DNA of 64,000 nucleotides from Rheinheimera hassiensis (GTDB lineage Bacteria; Pseudomonadota; Gammaproteobacteria; Enterobacterales; Alteromonadaceae): assembly GCF_022436675.1 (NCBI RefSeq), contig NZ_JAKUJZ010000007.1:248001-312000 (forward strand), in the 5' to 3' direction. Of the stretch, positions 17,601-24,384 are shown one piece after another. The number at the start of each line of letters is the position of its first letter. Position 1 is the first letter of the stretch. The translations under genes and the position numbers were made by a program. The notes under the pieces were generated by a model that saw only the letters and a program-made list of their open reading frames with translations, made no database searches and was not told where the DNA came from.

Positions 17601-17723
17601 AACGGCTAAACGGCTGCCATAACTGGTTTCGATATCGCCGTTATAGCCAGCGGCAACTAAGGCTTTGCTGAAAGCAACAATGCTGGCATCCAGCGCGAGT
17701 TCGGGATTAAGCTTTGGGATCAT
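14685..17723 (-). CDS. ydiJ: D-2-hydroxyglutarate dehydrogenase-type FAD/Fe-S oxidase (YdiJ)
   Basis: Very large flavo-iron-sulfur oxidoreductase, 1012 residues (E. coli YdiJ 1018). N-terminal FAD-linked oxidase domain: FSPRGGGTGTNGQALTEH and TIGGMVNTDASGQGSL, cited as GGGTGTNGQ and NTDASGQGS. C-terminal flavin-domain features: HVDAGVLHVRPALD and WGEHGKGYRSEYGP. Then CNGNGLCF and the 4Fe-4S motif CLACKACAGQCP, and a CCG-type domain (VGCCGMAGTYGHE). The family oxidises D-2-hydroxyglutarate or related 2-hydroxyacids. The ATG at 17723 matches the remembered E. coli N-terminus (MIP); a GTG 12 bp upstream lies inside a strong hairpin and is less likely. Convergent with the TonB receptor; yehS lies upstream on the same strand. 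Confidence 0.93.
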   Translation of the reverse strand: MIPKLNPELALDASIVAFSKALVAAGYNGDIETSYGSRLAVATDNSVYQALPQAVLLPKSTDDLVILTSLAQTSSFSHIKFSPRGGGTGTNGQALTEHVVVDLSRHMRNILEINVEQRWVRVQAGVIKDQLNVFLKPYGFFFAPDLSTSNRATIGGMVNTDASGQGSLVYGKTSDHVLALKTVLIDGNILNTHKMATFEAEHRAQMPNSIGRIYQQVLDSCRTFRPQILAKFPRLNRFLTGYDLEHVFNDDLTEFDLSRIITGSEGSLGFVTEAKLNITPIAKYKCLVNVKYDSFASALRNAPFLVAAEATSVETVDSKVLNLARADIIWHQVKDLITDVPGIEMQGLNMVEYNSENQTEIEQKIAALTARLDGAIADKTDGIIGYQLTYDNAAIGNIYAMRKKAVGLLGNAKGRQKPIPFTEDTAVPPENLADFIMEFRALLDSHGLQYGMFGHVDAGVLHVRPALDLCDPQQEQLLRTISDQVVTLTAKYGGLMWGEHGKGYRSEYGPAFFGDELFNELRKIKAAFDPRNRVNPGKICTPFNSADSLVSVDGVKRAYFDRQIPVAVKDSFDSSLNCNGNGLCFNYEENSPMCPSSKVTKDRRHSPKGRAGLMREWLRLTELQGLDVLAKEQQLLNKSSGINGLWQRIKNTLAKRQGEGDFSHEVMDAMEGCLACKACAGQCPIKVDVPSFRARFLQLYHSRYLRPAKDYIVGNIERTAPLLAKAPTLVNFVLKRSITATLLEKTVGYVDTPLLSVPTLAQQIGEQYRFDLVALQQLPAEVLARTVLLVQDPFTSFYEAELVADALNLLQKLGFNPVLLPFLPNGKPQHVKGFLREFAKTAATAAQFLNQLQQLGLPMLGLDASLVLVYRDEYNKALGDKRGDFNVQLLHEWLVQQSLPKVSKTAEFALLAHCTEKTALPATEKAWQQIFSSAGLSLKPVSVGCCGMAGTYGHEAQNLDNSKALFDMSWRAPVEQFGTDQILVTGFSCRSQVKRLVGDKPKHPLQALLAAL

Positions 17724-17725
17724 AA

Positions 17726-17755
17726 CTGCAGACACTCGGCAATAAGTGCCTGCAG
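17726..17755 (-). promoter_or_regulatory. Hairpin/operator palindrome abutting the ydiJ start codon
   Basis: Inverted repeat of 11-bp arms (17726-17736 with 17745-17755), paired throughout in the minus-strand RNA with one G-U wobble, and an 8-base loop. It ends two bases before the ATG at 17723, so it covers the ribosome-binding position. It may be a repressor operator or a translational control hairpin. Confidence 0.5.
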
Positions 17756-17803
17756 TATAACATTAACTTGATGGCAGATTTAACTGCAATTGCGCGGTAA
17801 AAA

Positions 17804-18271
17804 CTAACTGACTGCCGGACGTATTTTCTGCTGCAAGCCGCGTAAGAAATAACGCAGAACCTGCTCCTGGCAGGCACGGTAGTGTTTATGATCCGGGCGG
17901 CGGAAAAACGCACTGAGTTCATGCTTGCTTAAACGGAACTCTGCACCCTCTAATAAGGCTAAAATGTCATCGTCTTTTAAATCAAAGGCAATTTTGAGTT
18001 TACGCAAAATAATATTGTAATTCAGCTTAGTTTCCGGCTCTGGAATAACGTCGTCTTTGGCACCGCGACGCTGAATAATCACGCCATTAAGAAACCCGGC
18101 CAGCAATACGTCGCTAATTAAGGCAAAATCTTCACTTTCGTCAGACTCCAGCCAGGCCATCACCTGCTCTTTCGTCACTGTGACATTGGTTAAGGCAAAA
18201 ATGGCAATCATGCCGTGGTTAGGTGCATTTAGCGTGTAACGCAGGCTGCGCAGTACGTCGTTGTTGGTCAA
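17804..18271 (-). CDS. yehS: YehS family protein (DUF1456)
   Basis: Conserved cytoplasmic protein of 155 residues that contains the two tandem DUF1456 repeats of YehS. The repeats are TNNDVLRSLRYTLN with ALTNVTVTKEQVMAWLE, then NYNIILRKLKIAFDLKDDDILALL with DHKHYRACQEQVLRYFLRGL; only their cores are quoted here. Biochemical role unknown to me. The start is taken as TTG at 18271 because CAGGA lies 7 bp upstream and the protein then begins like E. coli YehS (MLSNDILRS). The longer TTG at 18289 has no ribosome-binding site. Located between ydiJ and ribA on the same strand, separately spaced. Confidence 0.87.
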   Translation of the reverse strand: MTNNDVLRSLRYTLNAPNHGMIAIFALTNVTVTKEQVMAWLESDESEDFALISDVLLAGFLNGVIIQRRGAKDDVIPEPETKLNYNIILRKLKIAFDLKDDDILALLEGAEFRLSKHELSAFFRRPDHKHYRACQEQVLRYFLRGLQQKIRPAVS

Positions 18272-18364
18272 GATAATATCCTGTAGCAAAAGTCTGATGA
18301 AAAACGGCGGCTATAATACCACAGCCGCCGTTAAATCCGTATTTTGCTGCAATAGCACTACAGC

Positions 18365-18949
18365 TTAAGGTAAATGCCCCAACTTGCTGGCTTTGGTGGC
18401 CAGATAGCGGTGGCTGTGCGCCGAGGTTTTTACCCGGTGCTGTACTCTTTCTAATATGTTAACACCGGCATCGGTTAACGCTTTAAGCTTACGTGGATTA
18501 TTGGTAAGCAGGCGTATTTGCCCAATACCCAGCTGTTCAAACATTTGCGCCGCTATATCGTACTCACGCATATCGGGTAAAAAACCCAGAATTTCATTGG
18601 CTTCTACCGTGTCTAGCCCTTTGTCCTGCTCAGCATAAGCGCGAATTTTATTGATAAGGCCAATGCCCCGGCCTTCCTGGCGTAAATACAAAATGCAGCC
18701 GCGGCCCAGATCAGCAATTTTACGCATCGCAGCTTCTAACTGCGGGCCACAATCGCAGCGCAGGCTAAACAGCGCATCTCCGGTTAAACACTCCGAATGC
18801 ACCCGCGCCAGTACAGGCTCGTCTGTTGTGACATCGCCCAGCGTTAATGCGACATGCTCTTTACCATTAGGTGCTTCAAAACCATGCAGGCGAAATTCAG
18901 CAAAAGGGGTGGGTAACAGTGTTGAGGTTACAAGTTTTAGTTTCATCAT
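18365..18949 (-). CDS. ribA: GTP cyclohydrolase II
   Basis: First committed enzyme of riboflavin synthesis: GTP to 2,5-diamino-6-ribosylamino-4(3H)-pyrimidinone 5'-phosphate plus formate and pyrophosphate, zinc-dependent and cytoplasmic. 194 residues, a stand-alone RibA without a fused RibB domain. The zinc ligands are C54, C65 and C67 in [18 protein letters not shown], at the same positions as in E. coli. The catalytic region [10 protein letters not shown] and the later LTNNPRKL are also present. Two adjacent ATGs (18949, 18946) can start it. No FMN riboswitch is visible upstream, consistent with a monocistronic housekeeping copy. Confidence 0.96.
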   Translation of the reverse strand: MMKLKLVTSTLLPTPFAEFRLHGFEAPNGKEHVALTLGDVTTDEPVLARVHSECLTGDALFSLRCDCGPQLEAAMRKIADLGRGCILYLRQEGRGIGLINKIRAYAEQDKGLDTVEANEILGFLPDMREYDIAAQMFEQLGIGQIRLLTNNPRKLKALTDAGVNILERVQHRVKTSAHSHRYLATKASKLGHLP

Positions 18950-19103
18950 GACTTCTCAGATAACGGCCGCACTTAATACAGCACAAGCTTTATTGGCTAA
19001 AGCGCAAGCTTTCATTGGGCCTTAATTGGGCCATAGTGCCGTTAATTCAAGTAGACCCAAAGCCGGTATTATAGCAGCGTTCGCTGTCACATAAGCAGAT
19101 AAA

Positions 19104-19120
19104 TTGTGATAATATCACAA
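19104..19120. promoter_or_regulatory. Perfect 17-bp palindrome, operator candidate
   Basis: TTGTGAT-AAT-ATCACAA, a perfect palindrome in the 293-bp space between divergent ribA and the ABC exporter. It resembles a CRP half-site pair but has a 5-base spacer between TGTGA and TCACA rather than 6, so the regulator is not assigned. The rest of that space shows no gene. Confidence 0.4.
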
Positions 19121-19242
19121 AGCAATACGGCGAAATGTGTCCACGACTAACACCGTTAAAAACCGGTGAATTGCCGCAGCAGCCATGCAATTTTTATTAA
19201 ACAGGTTACAATAGCCGCTGTTTTTACTACTGGTTATTCTTC

Positions 19243-21090
19243 ATGCTACGCTTTTTTGAACGCCTTACCAAACCCTTTCCAGCAGCCGAGCCAGGCCAAC
19301 CGCCACGTGGCTTACTGGCTTTTTGTCGTCACTATACCAAGGGCATGGAAACATCGTTGTTATTTATGTCTTTATCTTCAGCCATTTTAGCCGTACTGGA
19401 AGTGTCGCTGTTTAGCTTTATGGGCCAGTTAGTTGACTGGCTGGTAGCTAATGATCCGGAAAACTTTTTTACTGACGAGCGCGCTACGCTGATTTGGATG
19501 GCGCTGGTAACCCTGGTGTTACTGCCGTTAATGACTTTTATTCACTCAGCAATAGTGCATCAAACTTTATTGGGTAATTACCCGATGTCGATCCGCTGGC
19601 TGGCCCACCGTTATTTATTGCGCCAGAGTGTCAGTTTTTATCAGAATGACTTTGCCGGCCGTATTGCAACCAAGGTTATGCAAACGGCGCTGTCGGTGCG
19701 GGAGACAGTAATGAAGTTGTTGGATGTGATGGTATATGTGCTGGTGTATTTCAGCGCGATGCTGTTTTTTGTTGCTGATGCCGATGTACGCTTAATAGCC
19801 CCAATGCTGATTTGGTTAGTGTTTTACATCGCGCTGCAGTTTTATTTTGTACCACGCTTGAAACGCGTCTCCACTGCGCAGGCGGACGCCCGTTCAGAAA
19901 TGACCGGCCGTATTGTTGACAGCTATACCAATATTGCCACCATTAAGTTGTTTTCTCATACTAACCGCGAAGAAAGCTATGCCAAAAACAGCATGGATGT
20001 CTTCCTACAGCCGGTATACCAGCAAATGCGCCTTGCCACCGGGTTAAGTGTGTCGGTGCAAACCCTTAACTACTTGTTGGTATTTAGTGTGGCGGCATTG
20101 TCGCTATATTTGTGGGCGGGCAGTGCTATTACAGTGGGCGCTATTGCGATAGCGATCAGCCTGGCGCTGCGTTTAAACGGTATGGCACAGTGGATTATGT
20201 GGGAAGTTAGCGCCCTGTTTGAAAATATCGGAACTGTTGCCGATGGTATCGCCACCTTATCGCGGCCGATTGAAGTAAAAGATGCCGAAAATGCCGCTAA
20301 GCTAACCGTGCCGCAGGGCCAGATTGAATTTCAGCAGGTTAGTTTTAATTATGGCAAAGCCCCAACCGAAGACGGTAAAGCCGCGATACTACAACAACTG
20401 AACCTGAGCATAAAACCGGGCGAAAAGGTCGGTTTAGTTGGCCGCTCCGGCGCCGGTAAATCCACGCTGGTAAACCTGTTGCTGCGTTTTTATGATATCG
20501 AGAGCGGTAAAATCCTCATAGATGGCCAGGACATCAGCCAGGTAAGCCAGGAAAGCCTGCGTCAGCATATCGCCATGGTAACGCAGGATACTTCCCTGCT
20601 GCACCGCTCAGTACGTGAAAATATTGCTTATGGCAAACCAGATGCCAGCGAAGCTGAATTACAGTTAGCCGCAGAACAAGCCGAAGCCAGTGATTTTATC
20701 CGTGATCTAACTGATCCTAAAGGTAACAGTGGTTTTGATGCCCAGGTCGGTGAGCGTGGCGTTAAATTGTCCGGCGGTCAGCGCCAGCGTATCGCTATCG
20801 CTCGTGTACTGTTGAAAAACGCGCCAATTTTAATTCTGGATGAAGCTACCTCTGCACTGGATTCAGAAGTGGAAGCCGCGATTCAGGCCAGTTTAAATAC
20901 ACTGATGGATGGTAAAACTGTTATTGCTATAGCTCACCGTTTATCTACCATCGCGCAGATGGACCGGCTTATTGTGCTGGATCAGGGCAATATCGTCGAG
21001 CAAGGCAGCCACAGTGAGCTGATTGCCAGCGGCGGTATATACGCTCAGCTGTGGGCGCATCAAACCGGTGGTTTTATTGGTGTGGAATAA
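19243..21090 (+). CDS. ABC transporter, fused permease-ATPase (exporter type)
   Basis: Half-size ABC exporter of 615 residues. An N-terminal transmembrane domain of about six helices spans roughly residues 35-330. The nucleotide-binding domain follows, with Walker A GLVGRSGAGKST, signature LSGGQRQR, Walker B ILILDEATSALDSE and the switch histidine in AIAHRLST. It would act as a homodimer in the inner membrane. The long N-terminal cytoplasmic stretch (FERLTKPFPAAEPGQPPRG) before helix 1 recalls the multidrug/lipid exporter subfamily. Substrate unknown. The Shine-Dalgarno is weak. Divergent from ribA and followed by a strong terminator, so transcribed alone. Confidence 0.92.
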   Translation: MLRFFERLTKPFPAAEPGQPPRGLLAFCRHYTKGMETSLLFMSLSSAILAVLEVSLFSFMGQLVDWLVANDPENFFTDERATLIWMALVTLVLLPLMTFIHSAIVHQTLLGNYPMSIRWLAHRYLLRQSVSFYQNDFAGRIATKVMQTALSVRETVMKLLDVMVYVLVYFSAMLFFVADADVRLIAPMLIWLVFYIALQFYFVPRLKRVSTAQADARSEMTGRIVDSYTNIATIKLFSHTNREESYAKNSMDVFLQPVYQQMRLATGLSVSVQTLNYLLVFSVAALSLYLWAGSAITVGAIAIAISLALRLNGMAQWIMWEVSALFENIGTVADGIATLSRPIEVKDAENAAKLTVPQGQIEFQQVSFNYGKAPTEDGKAAILQQLNLSIKPGEKVGLVGRSGAGKSTLVNLLLRFYDIESGKILIDGQDISQVSQESLRQHIAMVTQDTSLLHRSVRENIAYGKPDASEAELQLAAEQAEASDFIRDLTDPKGNSGFDAQVGERGVKLSGGQRQRIAIARVLLKNAPILILDEATSALDSEVEAAIQASLNTLMDGKTVIAIAHRLSTIAQMDRLIVLDQGNIVEQGSHSELIASGGIYAQLWAHQTGGFIGVE

Positions 21091-21130
21091 AGCAAGGCGT
21101 TAAGCCATTCTTCCCCCCCCCAATGTAGAA

Positions 21131-21155
21131 AAACGCCGACAATTAGTCGGCGTTT
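21131..21155 (+). terminator. Bidirectional terminator between ABC exporter and carbonic anhydrase
   Basis: 10-bp perfect stem AAACGCCGAC/GTCGGCGTTT with loop AATTA, placed 40 bp after the exporter stop and 38 bp from the convergent carbonic anhydrase stop. Confidence 0.85.
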
Positions 21156-21193
21156 ATATTTGATAGATGCGGGACAGCATTTTTACCACAATG

Positions 21194-21922
21194 TTACTGC
21201 AACACTACCCTGTCATTAACAGGCTGCACCGGCCGATTATTGTGATGATGCATCACATGCAAAAACTGCGTGATCTGCTCTGGTGCAGCAAACACCGGTT
21301 GTTTCATTACCAGCCAGCGCACCCCTTCCGAACAAGGAGGTGTGGTAAGCGAGCCCTCAAAACGGTAGTAAGCATGATTCTCCGGCAAAATATCCAGCGC
21401 CGAAATATCTGCCGTCATTGGCAGCGTTTCACCCAGTTGCGGCATCTGCGCCCAGGCTTTGCCCAGCACATTGTTAGTGGCGCCTTGGGTAAACATAACG
21501 GCAACAACGGCTAAATGCCCTGCTTTGTCAGCATGCACTAAATGGCCTTCCATCGGAAAAGATTCGCCATTAATCAGGTTTTCACTGGGTACATGAAAAT
21601 GAAATTGCTTTAATTCAAACTCAATACCATCAACAGTAATAGTGTTACCCGGTAGCATGTTTACCTGTACGGTATGGCCGTTATTAATAATGCTTGCACT
21701 TCCACTGGTATAGCTAAATTTAATCGGCTCCAACTTGCCATCAACGAAGCTGCTAAGGTTGATTGGCGATTGATGACTACCCGAGCAGCTACTGTATTCC
21801 GGGCTAAGTTTTACCCATTGCTCAGGTCCGGTGTCGCCGCTATAGTCCCAGGCGGCGCCCTCACCTGCGCATGCAATGCCTGACGTCAAAAAGATACCCA
21901 TTGCAAGTAAAGTACGTTTCAT
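21194..21922 (-). CDS. Alpha-type carbonic anhydrase, periplasmic
   Basis: Zinc enzyme interconverting carbon dioxide and bicarbonate, 242 residues. A Sec signal peptide (MKRTLLAMGIFLTSGIACAG) places it in the periplasm. Zinc ligands are H108 and H110 in QFHFHVPSEN and H127 in EGHLVHAD. The substrate-pocket motif SLTTPPCSEGVRW is present, with C46 and the cysteine of TPPCSEG as the likely conserved disulfide. Length and order are normal for bacterial alpha-CAs. Start: AGAGGAAA ahead of the ATG. A two-component system lies directly upstream on the same strand, with 66 bp between. Confidence 0.95.
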   Translation of the reverse strand: MKRTLLAMGIFLTSGIACAGEGAAWDYSGDTGPEQWVKLSPEYSSCSGSHQSPINLSSFVDGKLEPIKFSYTSGSASIINNGHTVQVNMLPGNTITVDGIEFELKQFHFHVPSENLINGESFPMEGHLVHADKAGHLAVVAVMFTQGATNNVLGKAWAQMPQLGETLPMTADISALDILPENHAYYRFEGSLTTPPCSEGVRWLVMKQPVFAAPEQITQFLHVMHHHNNRPVQPVNDRVVLQ

Positions 21923-21987
21923 GTGTTTCCTCTTAACAAGCTGATAAACCAGAGCAACAACATAAACCAGCCAGCGTTAAGATTGCG

Positions 21988-23031
21988 TTAAGACGATAAG
22001 ATTACAGCCTGCGGCGGAAAATTCAGCACAAAGCGGGTACCACCTGTGGCCGGAGTTTCAAGTTGTATGTCCCAACCGATATGTTCAACCACGCGTTTAA
22101 CAATAGATAAACCCAGCCCCATACCTTCATGCGCCGGGTTATCGTCACCATGCACAAAGCGTTCAAACAGCCGCGCGCGAACTACAGCAGAAATGCCTAC
22201 ACCGCTATCCTCTACTATCAATTGTCCGGCGCGAAGCTGAACCAGAATATAACCCTGCTCAGTATGGCGACACGCATTACGCAGCAGGTTGCCGATAACA
22301 ATTGCCGCCAGTTCGGGGTGTACTTTGGCCAATACCGGCGCCTGCCATTGTAGTTTGCATTGCACGGTTTTGCCGTACAGCAACGGCTGACACTGCTCCA
22401 GCTCAGACTCAACAACAGCATTTAGCGCTGTATCGGGGGCCTCGCTGCCTTCAGCCCTCGCCAGCAACAGTAAAGCACTGATGCGCTTTGCAGTTTCAGC
22501 GGCCACCCGCCGGATACGCTCTGCGCTGGTGTATTGTGCCGACTGTGCAGGTAATTGCACGGTAAGCACCTCTGCCGCACCTAATATTACCGTTAGTGGT
22601 GTACGTAATTCATGGCTGACATCGGCAGTAAACATTTGTTCGCGCTGTAAAAATTGTTGCAACTCGTTGGTTCTTTTGGCAAAAGCCCGTGCCAGTACAC
22701 CTATTTCATCTTGGGCAAAACGTGATGGCAACTCAGTTACCGCTGCATTGCGGTTAACCGCGTCGGCCAGCGCCGCAACCGGCGCAATAACACGACGCAC
22801 GCTCCAAACTCCCAGCCCTGCAGCTAATATCACACTGACGACAAATCCCACAGCCAAAGAGAGTAAAATCACCAGTTCAGTTTCTTCCAGCCCCCCCGGA
22901 GCGTCGACAATCTGATCTTCAATAATTTTTATCGAAATATAGCTAACCAGGCTAAAAGCCCCGGCAACCACAACAGCCAGCAGAATATAGGTCAAAGTGA
23001 GATGGTGTTTGAGCGAGAGTCTGGGTTTCAT
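21988..23031 (-). CDS. Sensor histidine kinase with short periplasmic loop
   Basis: Inner-membrane histidine kinase of 347 residues. Two transmembrane helices (about residues 12-33 and 54-76) enclose a periplasmic loop of only about 20 residues, rich in Asp/Glu. Then come a HAMP linker, the dimerisation/phosphoacceptor helix with VSHELRTPLTV, and an ATPase domain with N box NLLRNACRHT, G1 DSGVGIS and G2 GMGLGLSIV. The tiny sensor loop suggests sensing in the membrane or of a small ligand such as an ion. Its start overlaps the stop of the upstream response-regulator gene by ATGA, so the two are translationally coupled. Confidence 0.92.
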   Translation of the reverse strand: MKPRLSLKHHLTLTYILLAVVVAGAFSLVSYISIKIIEDQIVDAPGGLEETELVILLSLAVGFVVSVILAAGLGVWSVRRVIAPVAALADAVNRNAAVTELPSRFAQDEIGVLARAFAKRTNELQQFLQREQMFTADVSHELRTPLTVILGAAEVLTVQLPAQSAQYTSAERIRRVAAETAKRISALLLLARAEGSEAPDTALNAVVESELEQCQPLLYGKTVQCKLQWQAPVLAKVHPELAAIVIGNLLRNACRHTEQGYILVQLRAGQLIVEDSGVGISAVVRARLFERFVHGDDNPAHEGMGLGLSIVKRVVEHIGWDIQLETPATGGTRFVLNFPPQAVILSS

Positions 23032-23729
23032 TGCGGCCCTTCATTACGCTCTTCATTGCAAAGCATCAGGCGGTAGCCGATGCCAGGCAGCGTTAATAAC
23101 ACCGGGTAAGAAAATGGTTTGTCCAGTACCCGCCGTAGCGTATGAATGTGGGTACGCAGCGCATCGCTATCGGGCGGTTCATCACCCCACACCTGACGCT
23201 CTAATGCCTCACGTGTTATAAGCTTTGGCGCTACACGCATCAGCGCGCTGAGGATACAGTATCCTGTGGGTGTCAGATCCAACGTTTGCCCGGCGCGGCT
23301 AATACGGCCAATACCGGCATCAAGTTGCAGCTCACCGAACACCAGCACCGATTGCACATGCTCATTGCGTGCGCGGCGCACCAGAGCTTTTAGCCGTGCG
23401 TCCAGCTCGGCCAGAGAGTATGGCTTTACCAGGTAGTCATCAGCGCCCGCCGCAAAGCCTGTTACTTTGTCTTGCTCGGTGTCACGCGCAGTTAGCATCA
23501 GGATTGGCATTGTCAGTTGATATTGTTGGCGTAACTGGCGGCATACTTCGATACCATCCATAGCCGGTAGCGACAGATCCAGCACTATAGCGTCGTGCGC
23601 AGATGTCGTCGCAGCTAATACACCCGCCTTACCACTTCGCGCTACATCCAGCTTATAGCCCAAGGGTTCCAGGTAGCTGTACAAATTAGCGATAATATCG
23701 GCATTATCTTCAATAATTAATAAATGCAT
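23028..23729 (-). CDS. OmpR/PhoB-family response regulator
   Basis: DNA-binding response regulator of 233 residues. The receiver domain has the acidic pocket EDN, phosphoacceptor D51 in IVLDLSLPAMDG, the Thr of LMLTARD and the Lys of LVKPYS. The C-terminal winged helix (about residues 130-225) includes LTPTGYCILSALM and RTHIHTLRRVLDKP. The ATG at 23729 is preferred to a TTG one codon upstream. It is co-transcribed with the histidine kinase (ATGA overlap). Target genes are unknown; the carbonic anhydrase immediately downstream of the pair is one candidate. Confidence 0.92.
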   Translation of the reverse strand: MHLLIIEDNADIIANLYSYLEPLGYKLDVARSGKAGVLAATTSAHDAIVLDLSLPAMDGIEVCRQLRQQYQLTMPILMLTARDTEQDKVTGFAAGADDYLVKPYSLAELDARLKALVRRARNEHVQSVLVFGELQLDAGIGRISRAGQTLDLTPTGYCILSALMRVAPKLITREALERQVWGDEPPDSDALRTHIHTLRRVLDKPFSYPVLLTLPGIGYRLMLCNEERNEGPQ

Positions 23730-23820
23730 CAAATCTGTCCACCGGGCCGCGATGGCCGCTTATAGGTAACAGAAAGTGTATCCTAAGGCAGCTTTTTAAC
23801 AAAGCGGCTAAGGTGAGCCG

Positions 23821-23852
23821 CCGGTTTTAGCTCTAAGGCGGGCTAAAACCGG
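23821..23852. terminator. Inverted repeat downstream of the BON lipoprotein gene
   Basis: 11-bp arms CCGGTTTTAGC/GCTAAAACCGG with a 10-base loop, 15 bp beyond the BON gene stop. No clear T-run follows in either direction, so it may be a weak terminator or RNA-stabilising hairpin. A second smaller hairpin (CGGCT/AGCCG) lies just to its left. Confidence 0.45.
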
Positions 23853-23866
23853 TTTGATGCAGGTTA

Positions 23867-24214
23867 TTATTTCACTTCCAGCTGATTATTAACCGAATGC
23901 ACACCTGAGGTTGCTGCGGCAATTATCTCAGCTTGTTCGCGCTGTGCCTGAGTTTCAACCTGGCCCCAAAGCTTGACATCACCTTTGCGGGTTTCTATCT
24001 GGATATCTAAATGCTGCAACTGTGGATCTGCCATCAGGGCAGTATTAACCGCAGTGCTGATATTAACATCGTCACCACTGCCGTCTTCGGTTGTTACGCT
24101 AATATCCGGCGCACCGGTTTGAGCATTAACATTGCCGCGCTCACAGCTACTAAGCAGCAAACTGCCGGCCAGCACTACACCAGCGGTAACAAAGGTACGT
24201 TTTATTACTTGCAT
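23867..24214 (-). CDS. BON-domain lipoprotein
   Basis: Small secreted lipoprotein of 115 residues. The signal peptide ends in a lipobox LLLSSC, so the mature protein would be acylated at that cysteine. A single BON domain follows (VNTALMADPQLQHLDIQIETRKGDVKLWGQV, cited as ALMADPQLQHLDIQ and GDVKLWGQV), the phospholipid-binding fold of OsmY-type envelope-stress proteins. It ends VHSVNNQLEVK. Start: of two adjacent ATGs, 24214 has GGAG at 6 bp. The longer upstream reading frame would bury the signal peptide. Probably monocistronic. Confidence 0.87.
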   Translation of the reverse strand: MQVIKRTFVTAGVVLAGSLLLSSCERGNVNAQTGAPDISVTTEDGSGDDVNISTAVNTALMADPQLQHLDIQIETRKGDVKLWGQVETQAQREQAEIIAAATSGVHSVNNQLEVK

Positions 24215-24334
24215 CATTAGCTCCTTCACGCTGCGAAAGTGCAGAGTCAAAACCATCATGGCGTAACAACAGTCCGGTATCTGTGCGCTAGCAGACATAG
24301 CGTGTGTGCCGCTTGTTAATCCGGCAGATAAAAA

Positions 24335-24356
24335 AGCCCGGCACTTAGGCCGGGCT
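24335..24356 (-). terminator. Rho-independent terminator of the AGCS symporter gene
   Basis: 8-bp stem AGCCCGGC/GCCGGGCT, loop ACTTAG, with a T-run on the minus strand (plus-strand A-run 24331-24335). It lies 29 bp past the symporter stop. Confidence 0.88.
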
Positions 24357-24384
24357 GCTATTAGGTTTTACCGATTCGGTTAAC

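Noticed and set aside
18950-19242. FMN riboswitch upstream of ribA
   Set aside because: No conserved RFN-element sequence blocks or long structured leader were seen.
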